A stretch of 8,280 nt of DNA from Gammaproteobacteria bacterium (GTDB lineage Bacteria; Pseudomonadota; Gammaproteobacteria; GCF-002020875): NCBI GenBank assembly GCA_018671205.1, contig JABHIC010000059.1:1-8280 (forward strand). The letters are read 5' to 3'. The notes beneath the pieces are model-generated. The model was not told the origin of the DNA. It was given only the letters and a program-made list of their open reading frames with translations, and did not search any database. The position numbers were made by a program, and so were the translations under genes. Positions 1 to 5,415 of this stretch are shown here, piece by piece; within the stretch, counting starts at the first letter, position 1; the number at the start of each line of letters is the position of its first letter.

Positions 1-30
1 CCTGAGTTTATGGAAATGACCCCTGAATAG
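1..30 (+). CDS. 3' tail of an upstream gene (partial)
   Basis: Reading from base 1 gives nine sense codons (PEFMEMTPE) and a TAG stop at 28-30, twenty bases before the next ATG. The short distance to the next gene would suit an operon. The tail is too short to assign to a family, and an open frame of this length could occur by chance, so this is only a plausible gene end. Confidence 0.25.
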   Translation, partial: PEFMEMTPE

Positions 31-50
31 TTACGATTTTAGAGCGATAT

Positions 51-653
51 ATGGATACAGCACGGAAAAGCCTGAAACGGTTACATCGATTGATGAGTCA
101 GAAACGATCATCCAAACCCTCTCCTCTGCGCTCCCTGCATCCTCGTCAGGAGGCTCCAGATGATTTTGTTGAGTCGAGCCTGCCGCCACAGAAAAACCTC
201 TATCTGCGAGCAAAAAGCCCTGCGGCATGCCTCTCCAGTGGGGAGGTCTCCAATCAGCTACTCAAGAGAGCCTACCAGCTGCGTAATCTCAACCAGCGGG
301 TGATGGGGCGACTGGGGCTTCCCTACTCCGCACACCTTCGGTTAAGTACGATCACCCCTCAAGGGGTCGCGGTGGTTCATGCGGACTCCCCCAGTTGGGT
401 TCAACGAGCCCGTTTCCTGCAGAAGAATATCCTCGATCTGCTCCATCAGGAGGGGGCCCGACAGGCGACTCAGGTGAAGCTCAAGGTGCGCTTCTCTCAT
501 CTGCGGCCGCCTGTCAAACCGCAACGGGCCATCCCCCCCTCTAGTGCGGTTGCTCATCAGATCGCTGAACAGGCAAAACAGTCGGATGGTGAGCTGGGGC
601 GCTCACTACAGCGGCTCTCGACTACCCTGCTACGCAGGCGCTCAACGTTATAA
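51..653 (+). CDS. DUF721 / DciA-like protein
   Basis: This 200-residue protein carries a DUF721 (DciA-type) domain at about residues 65-155. The domain begins with a helix (VSNQLLKRAYQL) followed by the family's central strand and helix, in which HADSPSWVQRARFL at 110-123 matches the typical 'v.v.dS..W...L.fl' pattern including the conserved Trp116. A basic, proline-containing tail (about 150-200) ends in LQRLSTTLLRRR, as in many proteobacterial members. The first roughly 60 residues are basic and look disordered, which is longer than in typical members. The ATG at 51 has only a weak AGAG upstream, and Met15 (base 93) is an alternative start without a better ribosome site. Characterised DciA proteins help load the replicative helicase DnaB in bacteria lacking DnaC. 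DUF721 membership is seen directly; the helicase-loading role is inferred. The protein is cytoplasmic, with no signal peptide or membrane segment. Confidence 0.75.
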   Translation: MDTARKSLKRLHRLMSQKRSSKPSPLRSLHPRQEAPDDFVESSLPPQKNLYLRAKSPAACLSSGEVSNQLLKRAYQLRNLNQRVMGRLGLPYSAHLRLSTITPQGVAVVHADSPSWVQRARFLQKNILDLLHQEGARQATQVKLKVRFSHLRPPVKPQRAIPPSSAVAHQIAEQAKQSDGELGRSLQRLSTTLLRRRSTL

Positions 654-662
654 GTTGAGGGC

Positions 663-690
663 ACCACTGAAAATGCACTTATTCAGTGGT
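663..690 (+). terminator. Stem-loop after the DUF721 gene, possible terminator
   Basis: A perfect 9-bp inverted repeat (ACCACTGAA at 663-671, TTCAGTGGT at 682-690) has a 10-base loop and starts ten bases after the stop codon. It is followed by TGATTTTAC, a short T-tract. The stem is only moderately G+C-rich and the T-run is just four bases, so termination may be weak. Confidence 0.45.
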
Positions 691-755
691 TGATTTTACT
701 CACTGACGTCCCTCTGCAGTGAGAATCTGACTCGCCGAGCGATAGGAATCTACGT

Positions 756-761
756 TAGAAT
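756..761 (+). promoter_or_regulatory. Possible -10 box for the SlyD-like gene
   Basis: TAGAAT lies about 54 bases before the ATG of the PPIase gene and after the DUF721-gene hairpin, where a promoter is expected. No recognisable -35 hexamer sits 16-18 bases upstream. The call rests on the -10 match and position alone. Confidence 0.2.
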
Positions 762-814
762 AGCCCTTTTACCACAAGGGGAAAATCTCTCCCCCTATTA
801 ATCAGGAAAAACTT

Positions 815-1243
815 ATGTCTCAAGCCGAAGATGGCAATACCGTCAAGATTCACTACACTGGAACTCTGGAAGATGGATCACAATTTGACTCTTCCGAAGG
901 AAGAGATCCGTTAGAGTTTACCATCGGCAGTGGTCAGGTTGTTCCTGGTTTTGATGCAGCCTGCCAGGGTATGGCGGTTGGTGAGAAGAAGAGTGTCACC
1001 CTGTCCCCTGAAGAGGCCTATGGTGAACACAATCCGGAGATGGTCGCAGAAGTGGATCGTGCCATGATGCCGGATGATTTAGTGCCGGAGATTGGACTAC
1101 CCATGCATGCCTCTGGCCCCAATGGGGAGATGCTCAATTTTGTTATTATTGAGTTTGATGATGAGAAGATTACTGTCGATGGTAATGCACCATTAGCCGG
1201 TAAGAGACTGACTTTTGACATTGAGATGGTTGAGATTAGTTAA
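815..1243 (+). CDS. FKBP-type peptidyl-prolyl isomerase, SlyD/SlpA-like
   Basis: This 142-residue protein has the FKBP fold split by an insert-in-flap (IF) chaperone domain, the layout of SlyD and SlpA. The N-terminal FKBP part carries VKIHYTGTLEDGSQFDSS (10-27) and GSGQVVPGFDAA (38-49). The IF region spans about 72-125, after EEAYGEHN. The chain returns to the FKBP fold with NAPLAGKRLTFDIEMVEI (124-141), the typical end of the family's globular part. It stops there, so the His/Cys-rich metal-binding tail of E. coli SlyD is absent and it is closer in form to SlpA. Family members catalyse cis-trans isomerisation of X-Pro bonds and act as cytoplasmic folding helpers; no signal peptide is present. 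The start is supported by AGGA at 804-807, seven bases before the ATG. The first palindromic repeat, about 50 bases after the stop, probably serves as its terminator. Confidence 0.9.
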   Translation: MSQAEDGNTVKIHYTGTLEDGSQFDSSEGRDPLEFTIGSGQVVPGFDAACQGMAVGEKKSVTLSPEEAYGEHNPEMVAEVDRAMMPDDLVPEIGLPMHASGPNGEMLNFVIIEFDDEKITVDGNAPLAGKRLTFDIEMVEIS

Positions 1244-1291
1244 CCTAAAACAGCTCGTGCAACAGTCCGATGAACTAGGTGGCTGTCGAGG

Positions 1292-1370
1292 AAAGGGGGT
1301 CAGTTCTCGCATTGTGACATCCATGTAGGTCAGCTATGTTACAACACGAGAACTGAGCCCCCCTTTTTTC
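1292..1370 (+). repeat. Long palindromic repeat, copy 1 (terminator-like)
   Basis: A long inverted repeat: GGGGG 1295-1299 pairs with 1358-1362, TCAGTTCTCG 1300-1309 pairs exactly with 1347-1356, and after two mismatches 1312-1320 pairs with 1336-1344 (one G-T). The loop is 15 bases (1321-1335). Six Ts follow (1364-1369), so it can act as an intrinsic terminator for the upstream PPIase gene. A second copy lies at 1803-1880 in the same orientation, and the two differ at roughly one base in eight. The family is not identified with certainty; its size and structure fit a non-autonomous palindromic element such as a MITE or a REP-type unit. Confidence 0.8.
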
Positions 1371-1393
1371 TAGTAGTAATTTTGTGTGGCGAC

Positions 1394-1399
1394 TATAAT
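1394..1399 (+). promoter_or_regulatory. Consensus -10 box directly before the hemerythrin ATG
   Basis: TATAAT ends only eight bases before the ATG at 1408, so a transcript started from it would begin at or within a base or two of the start codon. At 16-18 bases upstream there is no good -35 (TAGTAG at 1371-1376 is poor), so an activator might be needed or the box may be fortuitous. Confidence 0.45.
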
Positions 1400-1407
1400 C
1401 TGGTGCT

Positions 1408-1800
1408 ATGACAAAAAAGATTATATGGGATCAGCAAAAATTCAGCGTTGGAAGTAAGAGGCTGGATGAGCAACATAAAGAGCTAGTCTCGATCATAAAC
1501 GAGATGATCGACTGCATTGAGAATGAAGATAATGCGGCACTAACGAGACACTTTATAAATTTTGCAAGCAAGGTGCAGACACACTTCACGACGGAAGAGG
1601 AGATACTGGCATCTATAAAATACCCTGCCCTTCCTGAGCATATAGCAAAGCATCGATACTATGATGAACGCATATCAGAGTTCATATTGAAGGGGATAAT
1701 TTGCTGTAATAACCGGCTCGTACAACTATTAAACCAATGGTGGACTGATCATATTTTGAAAGAAGATATGGCCTACAAAGGGTTCGTGAAGAATAGCTAA
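1408..1800 (+). CDS. Bacteriohemerythrin (single-domain, non-haem diiron)
   Basis: This 130-residue protein is a complete single hemerythrin domain, the usual length for bacterial members. All seven diiron ligands can be placed: His23 (DEQHKEL), His59 and Glu63 (HFTTEEE), His78 and His82 (HIAKH), His115 and Asp120 (HILKED). Trp7 sits in the conserved N-terminal strand. Such proteins bind O2 reversibly at a di-iron centre and act in cytoplasmic oxygen storage, delivery or sensing. No signal peptide or fused signalling domain is present, so storage or delivery is the likelier role. The ATG at 1408 is fixed by an in-frame TAA at 1396-1398 with no alternative start between, yet no Shine-Dalgarno sequence precedes it. 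Nine of its fifteen isoleucines use ATA, unlike prfC or the TRAP genes, which suggests transfer. Near-identical palindromes flank the gene, the second starting two bases after the stop. Confidence 0.93.
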   Translation: MTKKIIWDQQKFSVGSKRLDEQHKELVSIINEMIDCIENEDNAALTRHFINFASKVQTHFTTEEEILASIKYPALPEHIAKHRYYDERISEFILKGIICCNNRLVQLLNQWWTDHILKEDMAYKGFVKNS

Positions 1801-1802
1801 CG

Positions 1803-1880
1803 AAAGGGGGGTAGTTCTCGCGTTGTAATATTCATGTAGGTCAGCTATGTTACAATACGAGAACTGACCCCCATTTTTCT
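1803..1880 (+). repeat. Long palindromic repeat, copy 2 (terminator-like)
   Basis: This is a second copy of the element at 1292-1370, beginning two bases after the hemerythrin stop. GGGGG 1806-1810 pairs with CCCCC 1868-1872, AGTTCTCG 1813-1820 with 1858-1865, and 1822-1831 with 1847-1856 (wobbles at 1822/1856 and 1829/1849). The 15-base loop 1832-1846 differs from copy 1 at one base. Several differences between copies keep or improve pairing, for example G-T in copy 1 becoming A-T here. TTTTT at 1874-1878 makes it a likely hemerythrin terminator. Confidence 0.8.
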
Positions 1881-1883
1881 TGC

Positions 1884-1948
1884 ACTCAAGAGCGACTTTC
1901 AGTCGCTCGAAACCCAACCTATGGACTTTCAGTCCATAGTCGTTGAGT
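1884..1948. repeat. REP-like double hairpin inside an outer stem
   Basis: Two perfect hairpins share the core GACTTTCAGTC: an 8-bp stem at 1890-1897/1901-1908 and a 9-bp stem at 1919-1927/1931-1939, both with a TTC loop. They are bracketed by ACTCAA (1884-1889) and TTGAGT (1943-1948), which pair to close a three-way junction. The layout resembles paired REP units (REPIN-like) mobilised by RAYT-type Y1 transposases; no such transposase lies in the window. It sits just past the 3' end of the Fic gene. Confidence 0.65.
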
Positions 1949-1953
1949 TTAAA

Positions 1954-3477
1954 CTACAGCTGATCTTTAAGAAGATCAGCCAAAAACTTCGTAAATGGCA
2001 CGATGTCTTGATCGACACTGGCCGATTCAAGCGCATCCATATACTCATTGCGCCGTTCAACGGGAATGACCAGCCAAGGGTAACCACCAGCGGCCAGCAT
2101 TAGGTTCATTAAGAAGCGGCCTGTTCGGCCATTGCCGTCCATAAATGGGTGAATGTATACAAATATGAAGTGCCCCAGCACCACGCGAACCTCTGGGCTT
2201 TCTTCTTCACGTAGTAATTCAAAGAAAGCAGGAATTAAATCTCGCACAGCTTCAGGGCTTGGTGGTGTGTGCATCGATTGGCGAATATAGACAGGGCGAT
2301 TGCGATATCCTGCTAAATCCGCTGCGCCAATAATCCCTGCGACAACACTTGGCGCAAATAACTCTCGATACCAAGCGCTGTAATCATCCTCGGCAGCTTC
2401 GCCTGCATCTTTTCCTTCGAGTACTGAGCTGATTGTTTGCTTCACTGACTGGAAGGCTTGCCAGTAGCCGCGAGCAGCCAAGGTGTTTTGGTGGTCTTTA
2501 TCCGCTTTAATGCTATCAGGGTTCCAGTTACCTTCACGCACGCGCTCAATCAGTTCGGCGCTTACTTTATACCCTTCAATAGAAAGCGAGTGGTAAGCGT
2601 CAGAGGCGTATATATCGTCAATCTGAGAAAGGTAGGCTTTAATATCTTCAGGCTTGCCGGGAGCGGTAGGGAAGTGCTCCAATATGGGGGCTCGAAATGC
2701 ATCCCACATCATGCGCAGGCGGTTGACGTAGGGAGACAGTTCTCGATTGCCAAATAATATGGTCGATTGCTCTTGGAAGGGGTCGGCTTCATTGACGGTA
2801 TGCCCAGCGCTGCGCATTGTGTCTAAAATTGTGTCCGCAATTTTATCCCTGCCAATGTTTCTAAAGGCTCCGGCCAAGCGGCCCGCTACCGTGCTGTGAT
2901 TGCCCTCAAGTAAGCGCCTTAAAACATCTGAAGGTTCGCCAACCATTGAAAGCGCAGAGCGCATTTCTAAAGGTTGGGCGGTATAGTAATTTGGAGGGCA
3001 GGCTATGAGCGCAGCAGGAAGGGTCATAACTCTCAAGCCTTCAAGCAAGGTCACATCGCTAGCTTCCGGTATCTCAAGCCGTAAATCAAAAATAGAGGTA
3101 TTGTGAAGTAAGCTGGTTGGCTTATTTCCGCCTTTGGGGGTGCGCACCAGTAATTGACGCGGAACTGTCCAGTTGCCGATATGTACGGCTAACGATTGCT
3201 CAGGAGAAAGGCACCATGCTTCGTTAAAGCGTGAATTTAAGTAGTCACACGCAAACCCCCAGAAGGATGTGTACCAAGCAGTGCTTTCACCTGCAACTTC
3301 GTCAGGGCGGGAAGGGATATACCAGCCCTTCATGACTTCTCGGATAAAGCCATTCTTCAAAAGCCGCTCACGGTGAGTGCGGGTCATATCTGAAGTGCGA
3401 ATAGCAATACTGCCTTTATCCTGTATCTCTTTGAGAACAGATAAGGACTGGGCTAGTTTTTCAGAAGGAGCGGCCAT
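1954..3477 (-). CDS. Fic-family AMPylase with AbiEi-like N-terminal region
   Basis: This 507-residue protein carries the complete Fic motif HPFMDGNGRTGR at 443-454, with catalytic His443 and the Asp and Gly-Asn-Gly-Arg residues that position ATP and Mg. Such enzymes transfer AMP, or less often another nucleotide group, to Ser, Thr or Tyr of target proteins. SLSIEG at 297-302 matches the inhibitory (S/T)xxxE(G/N) helix, and lying about 140 residues before the Fic motif it points to a class II, self-inhibited enzyme. A flap-like stretch (YRNRPVYI, 391-398) precedes the active site. Residues about 8-58 look like a winged helix ending in the 'G.i..v.kGwYiPs' pattern of AbiEi-type antitoxins, and 85-170 resemble the rest of that fold. 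The ATG at 3477 has a weak GAAAG upstream. There is no separate antitoxin gene. The target is unknown; autoregulation through the tandem repeats upstream is inferred. Confidence 0.9.
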   Translation of the reverse strand: MAAPSEKLAQSLSVLKEIQDKGSIAIRTSDMTRTHRERLLKNGFIREVMKGWYIPSRPDEVAGESTAWYTSFWGFACDYLNSRFNEAWCLSPEQSLAVHIGNWTVPRQLLVRTPKGGNKPTSLLHNTSIFDLRLEIPEASDVTLLEGLRVMTLPAALIACPPNYYTAQPLEMRSALSMVGEPSDVLRRLLEGNHSTVAGRLAGAFRNIGRDKIADTILDTMRSAGHTVNEADPFQEQSTILFGNRELSPYVNRLRMMWDAFRAPILEHFPTAPGKPEDIKAYLSQIDDIYASDAYHSLSIEGYKVSAELIERVREGNWNPDSIKADKDHQNTLAARGYWQAFQSVKQTISSVLEGKDAGEAAEDDYSAWYRELFAPSVVAGIIGAADLAGYRNRPVYIRQSMHTPPSPEAVRDLIPAFFELLREEESPEVRVVLGHFIFVYIHPFMDGNGRTGRFLMNLMLAAGGYPWLVIPVERRNEYMDALESASVDQDIVPFTKFLADLLKDQL

Positions 3478-3527
3478 AGCGAACTTTCAAATTTAGGTGT
3501 TTATGCTTAGCGGTTTCTAGGTTATTA

Positions 3528-3557
3528 AGTGTTTCTGTTTTTAGGCTGTTATGTCAA
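3528..3557 (-). promoter_or_regulatory. Possible fic promoter within the repeat array
   Basis: The reverse strand has a perfect TTGACA (3552-3557). The best -10 at 18-bp spacing is AACACT (3528-3533), keeping only the key A and T positions. A start near 3521 would give a leader of about 44 bases. It lies inside the 24-bp repeats, so repressor binding there would block it. Confidence 0.35.
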
Positions 3558-3570
3558 GTTGTTTTTAGGT

Positions 3571-3576
3571 TATAAT
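3571..3576 (+). promoter_or_regulatory. TATAAT box facing prfC in the fourth repeat
   Basis: A perfect TATAAT lies in the fourth 24-bp unit on the prfC strand. The -35 position (about 3548-3553) is a poor match. Transcripts from here would run through the stem-loop at 3634-3656 before reaching prfC. Confidence 0.3.
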
Positions 3577-3598
3577 GCAAAAAGCTAAAATCAGTTAA

Positions 3599-3627
3599 TT
3601 GGGCTGGATTTAGCAGTCGGATACAAT
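3599..3627 (+). promoter_or_regulatory. Possible prfC promoter
   Basis: TTGGGC (3599-3604) and TACAAT (3622-3627) are separated by 17 bp. A start near 3634 would give a leader of about 58 bases that opens with the stem-loop. The -35 matches at only three positions and the -10 at five, so this is a modest candidate. Confidence 0.35.
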
Positions 3628-3633
3628 AAAGCG

Positions 3634-3662
3634 CCTTTCGTTGTTACAGCGGAAGGTTTTTT
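3634..3662 (+). terminator. Stem-loop plus T6 ahead of prfC (terminator or attenuator)
   Basis: CCTTTCGTTG (3634-3643) pairs with CAGCGGAAGG (3647-3656) as a 10-bp stem with two G-T pairs and a TTA loop. Six Ts follow at once (3657-3662). This is the classical intrinsic-terminator form on +, yet no + gene lies between the repeat array and prfC for it to close. It may shield prfC from transcription arising upstream, attenuate prfC itself, or be a relic. Confidence 0.6.
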
Positions 3663-3691
3663 AATTGGGTACAAAGTAGGGTTTACAGGGT

Positions 3692-5278
3692 ATGAGCGAT
3701 AGCAATTTTATCAATGAAATCAATAAGCGAAGGACATTTGCAATCATCTCCCACCCCGATGCAGGTAAGACCACGATCACGGAGAAGCTGCTACTGTTTG
3801 GAAAACTGATTCAGCAGGCGGGTACCGTGAAGGGACGCGGCTCTGACCGTCATGCCACCTCTGACTGGATGGCGATGGAGAAGGAGCGTGGGATCTCGGT
3901 CACTACCTCGGTGATGCAGTTCCCCTACAAAGAGCGGATGGTAAATCTTCTCGATACCCCGGGGCATGAGGACTTTTCTGAGGATACCTACCGCACACTG
4001 ACTGCCGTTGACTCTGCATTAATGGTGATTGATGGCGCCAAAGGGGTTGAGCCACGCACAATCAAGCTGATGGAGGTGTGTCGTCTGCGCACCACACCGA
4101 TTCTTACCTTTATCAACAAAATGGATCGTGATATTCGCGACCCCATTGAGCTGCTGGATGAGGTCGAGGACATTCTCAACATCAAGTGTGCTCCCATCAA
4201 CTGGCCCATAGGGATGGGTAAGCAGTTCAAGGGGATCTATCAGTTTGCCGAGGACCGGATCATTCTCTACACGAAGGGGCAGGGTCACACGATTCAACAG
4301 GAGAAGATTATCGAGGGGCTGGATAACCCGGCTCTGGATGAGGCAGTGGGTAGCCTGGCAGAGGATCTGCGTGAAGAGTTGGAGTTAGTAAAAGGGGCAA
4401 GCCACTCGTTTGAACTGGATGAATATCTCGCCGGTAGTCTGACTCCGGTCTATTTCGGAACTGCACTGGGTAACTTTGGGGTGAAGGAGATGCTGGATGG
4501 TTTTGTGGAGGTCGCTCCCGCGCCCCTGTCACGAGAGACCGAAAGCCGAATAGTTGAACCCGAAGAAGAGAAATTTACCGGCTTTGTCTTTAAAATTCAG
4601 GCCAACATGGACCCTAAACACCGGGATCGAATTGCCTTTATGAGAGTCTGCTCCGGTAAGTTCAAGCAGGGGATGAAGCTTTATCACAGCCGTATCAATA
4701 AGAACATCACCATCTCTAACGCACTCACCTTTCTGGCGGGAGATCGTGCTCACACCGAAGAGGCGTGGCCAGGGGATATTATTGGACTCCATAACCACGG
4801 CACTATCCAGATCGGTGATAGCTTCAGCCAGGGAGACACGCTACGCTTCACCGGTATTCCTCACTTCGCACCTGAGCTATTTCGCCTGGTACGACTAAAA
4901 GATCCATTGAAAAATAAACAGCTTCAGAAGGGGCTGAAACAGCTCTCTGAAGAGGGGGCGACCCAGCTCTTTATGCCACTCAACAACAACTACCTTATTC
5001 TTGGCGCAGTAGGTATTCTGCAATTTGATGTGGTCGCACATCGCCTAAAGCATGAGTACAAGGTTGAGGCAATTTACGAGAATGTGTCCGTCAACTCTGC
5101 ACGCTGGGTGGAGTGTAGTGATGCCGTGGAGCTGGATCGATTTAAAAGGCGAAATGGTGATAATCTGGCCATTGATGGTGGAGGTAACCTCACCTATCTC
5201 GCCCCGACCCGCGTCAACCTTGATCTGACGACAGAGCGCTGGCCTGATGTCTCATTTCACGCCACACGAGAGCACTAA
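3692..5278 (+). CDS. prfC: Peptide chain release factor 3 (RF3)
   Basis: RF3 is a translational GTPase that helps recycle the class I release factors RF1 and RF2 from the ribosome after termination. This protein is 528 residues, essentially the length of E. coli RF3. Its G domain shows the P-loop SHPDAGKTT (20-28), the switch region GISVTTSVMQF (67-77), DTPGHED (88-94) and NKMDRD (142-147). The downstream domains read through without interruption, including GFVFKIQANMDPKHRDRIAF and the C-terminal YLAPTRVNLDLTTERWPDV typical of the family. The ATG at 3692 has AGGG at 3678-3681, ten bases upstream; a nearer AGGG abuts the start and is too close to work. It is divergent from fic across a 214-bp region holding the repeat array and stem-loop. 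No clear terminator follows the stop, only an A+T-rich stretch. Confidence 0.98.
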   Translation: MSDSNFINEINKRRTFAIISHPDAGKTTITEKLLLFGKLIQQAGTVKGRGSDRHATSDWMAMEKERGISVTTSVMQFPYKERMVNLLDTPGHEDFSEDTYRTLTAVDSALMVIDGAKGVEPRTIKLMEVCRLRTTPILTFINKMDRDIRDPIELLDEVEDILNIKCAPINWPIGMGKQFKGIYQFAEDRIILYTKGQGHTIQQEKIIEGLDNPALDEAVGSLAEDLREELELVKGASHSFELDEYLAGSLTPVYFGTALGNFGVKEMLDGFVEVAPAPLSRETESRIVEPEEEKFTGFVFKIQANMDPKHRDRIAFMRVCSGKFKQGMKLYHSRINKNITISNALTFLAGDRAHTEEAWPGDIIGLHNHGTIQIGDSFSQGDTLRFTGIPHFAPELFRLVRLKDPLKNKQLQKGLKQLSEEGATQLFMPLNNNYLILGAVGILQFDVVAHRLKHEYKVEAIYENVSVNSARWVECSDAVELDRFKRRNGDNLAIDGGGNLTYLAPTRVNLDLTTERWPDVSFHATREH

Positions 5279-5312
5279 TAAAATATATGTTTCACGTATA
5301 GATTATTCTAAT

Positions 5313-5341
5313 TTCACTATTCAACTCTTTTCTTTTATAGT
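5313..5341 (+). promoter_or_regulatory. Possible promoter of the small secreted protein gene
   Basis: TTCACT (5313-5318) and TATAGT (5336-5341) are separated by 17 bp in a markedly A+T-rich stretch after prfC. A start near 5348 would leave a leader of roughly 68 bases before the ATG at 5416. The surroundings are so A+T-rich that chance matches are likely. Confidence 0.35.
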
Positions 5342-5415
5342 ACTTGCAAATGTTCAGGATTACTTCTGTTCAAGCTTTTTAAATTTACATGCAAAATTAC
5401 TCAAAGGAAACAATC

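Larger units (their letters stand above)
3494..3589. repeat. Four degenerate 24-bp direct repeats, operator-like
   Basis: TAGG occurs at 3494, 3518, 3542 and 3566, exactly 24 bases apart each time. Each is followed by a version of TAGGTTATTATG, and the first three units end in a T-rich block (GTTTC or GTTTT). The third unit is closest to the consensus; the fourth keeps only its first half. The array begins 17 bases upstream of the fic ATG, so it covers the fic leader and promoter region, and its last unit contains a TATAAT facing prfC. By position it is a candidate operator for the DNA-binding-like domain of the Fic protein. Confidence 0.7.

Noticed and set aside
764..795. Short alternative stems (CCCTT/AAGGG and GGGGA/TCCCC) in the leader of the PPIase gene as a riboswitch or attenuator.
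   Set aside because: Both stems are only five bases, with no conserved core that fits a known riboswitch.
1292..1880. Integron gene cassette: stem-loop sites flanking a single short gene, with GTTCTCG/CGAGAAC arms.
   Set aside because: attC sites need GTTRRRY and RYYYAAC cores; GTTCTCG does not fit, the arms are too perfectly paired without the expected extrahelical bases, and no integrase gene is in the window.
1884..1948. CRISPR-like repeats, from the recurring GACTTTCAGTC.
   Set aside because: There are only two copies, each a self-contained hairpin with different flanks, and no regular spacer structure or cas gene.
1959..1980. Perfect 9-bp hairpin (GCTGATCTT/AAGATCAGC) at the 3' end of fic as its terminator.
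   Set aside because: It lies inside the last eight codons of the gene, is not G+C-rich, and is not followed by a T-run on the coding strand. It may be a coding coincidence.
1921..2103. Open frame of 60 codons on + after the palindrome.
   Set aside because: It starts inside the REP-like hairpin and runs antisense to the conserved end of the Fic gene; no ribosome site or recognisable family.
5389..5415. Earlier in-frame ATG for the small secreted protein.
   Set aside because: It would put nine polar residues ahead of the signal peptide, and the good AAGGAAA site is placed for the ATG at 5416.
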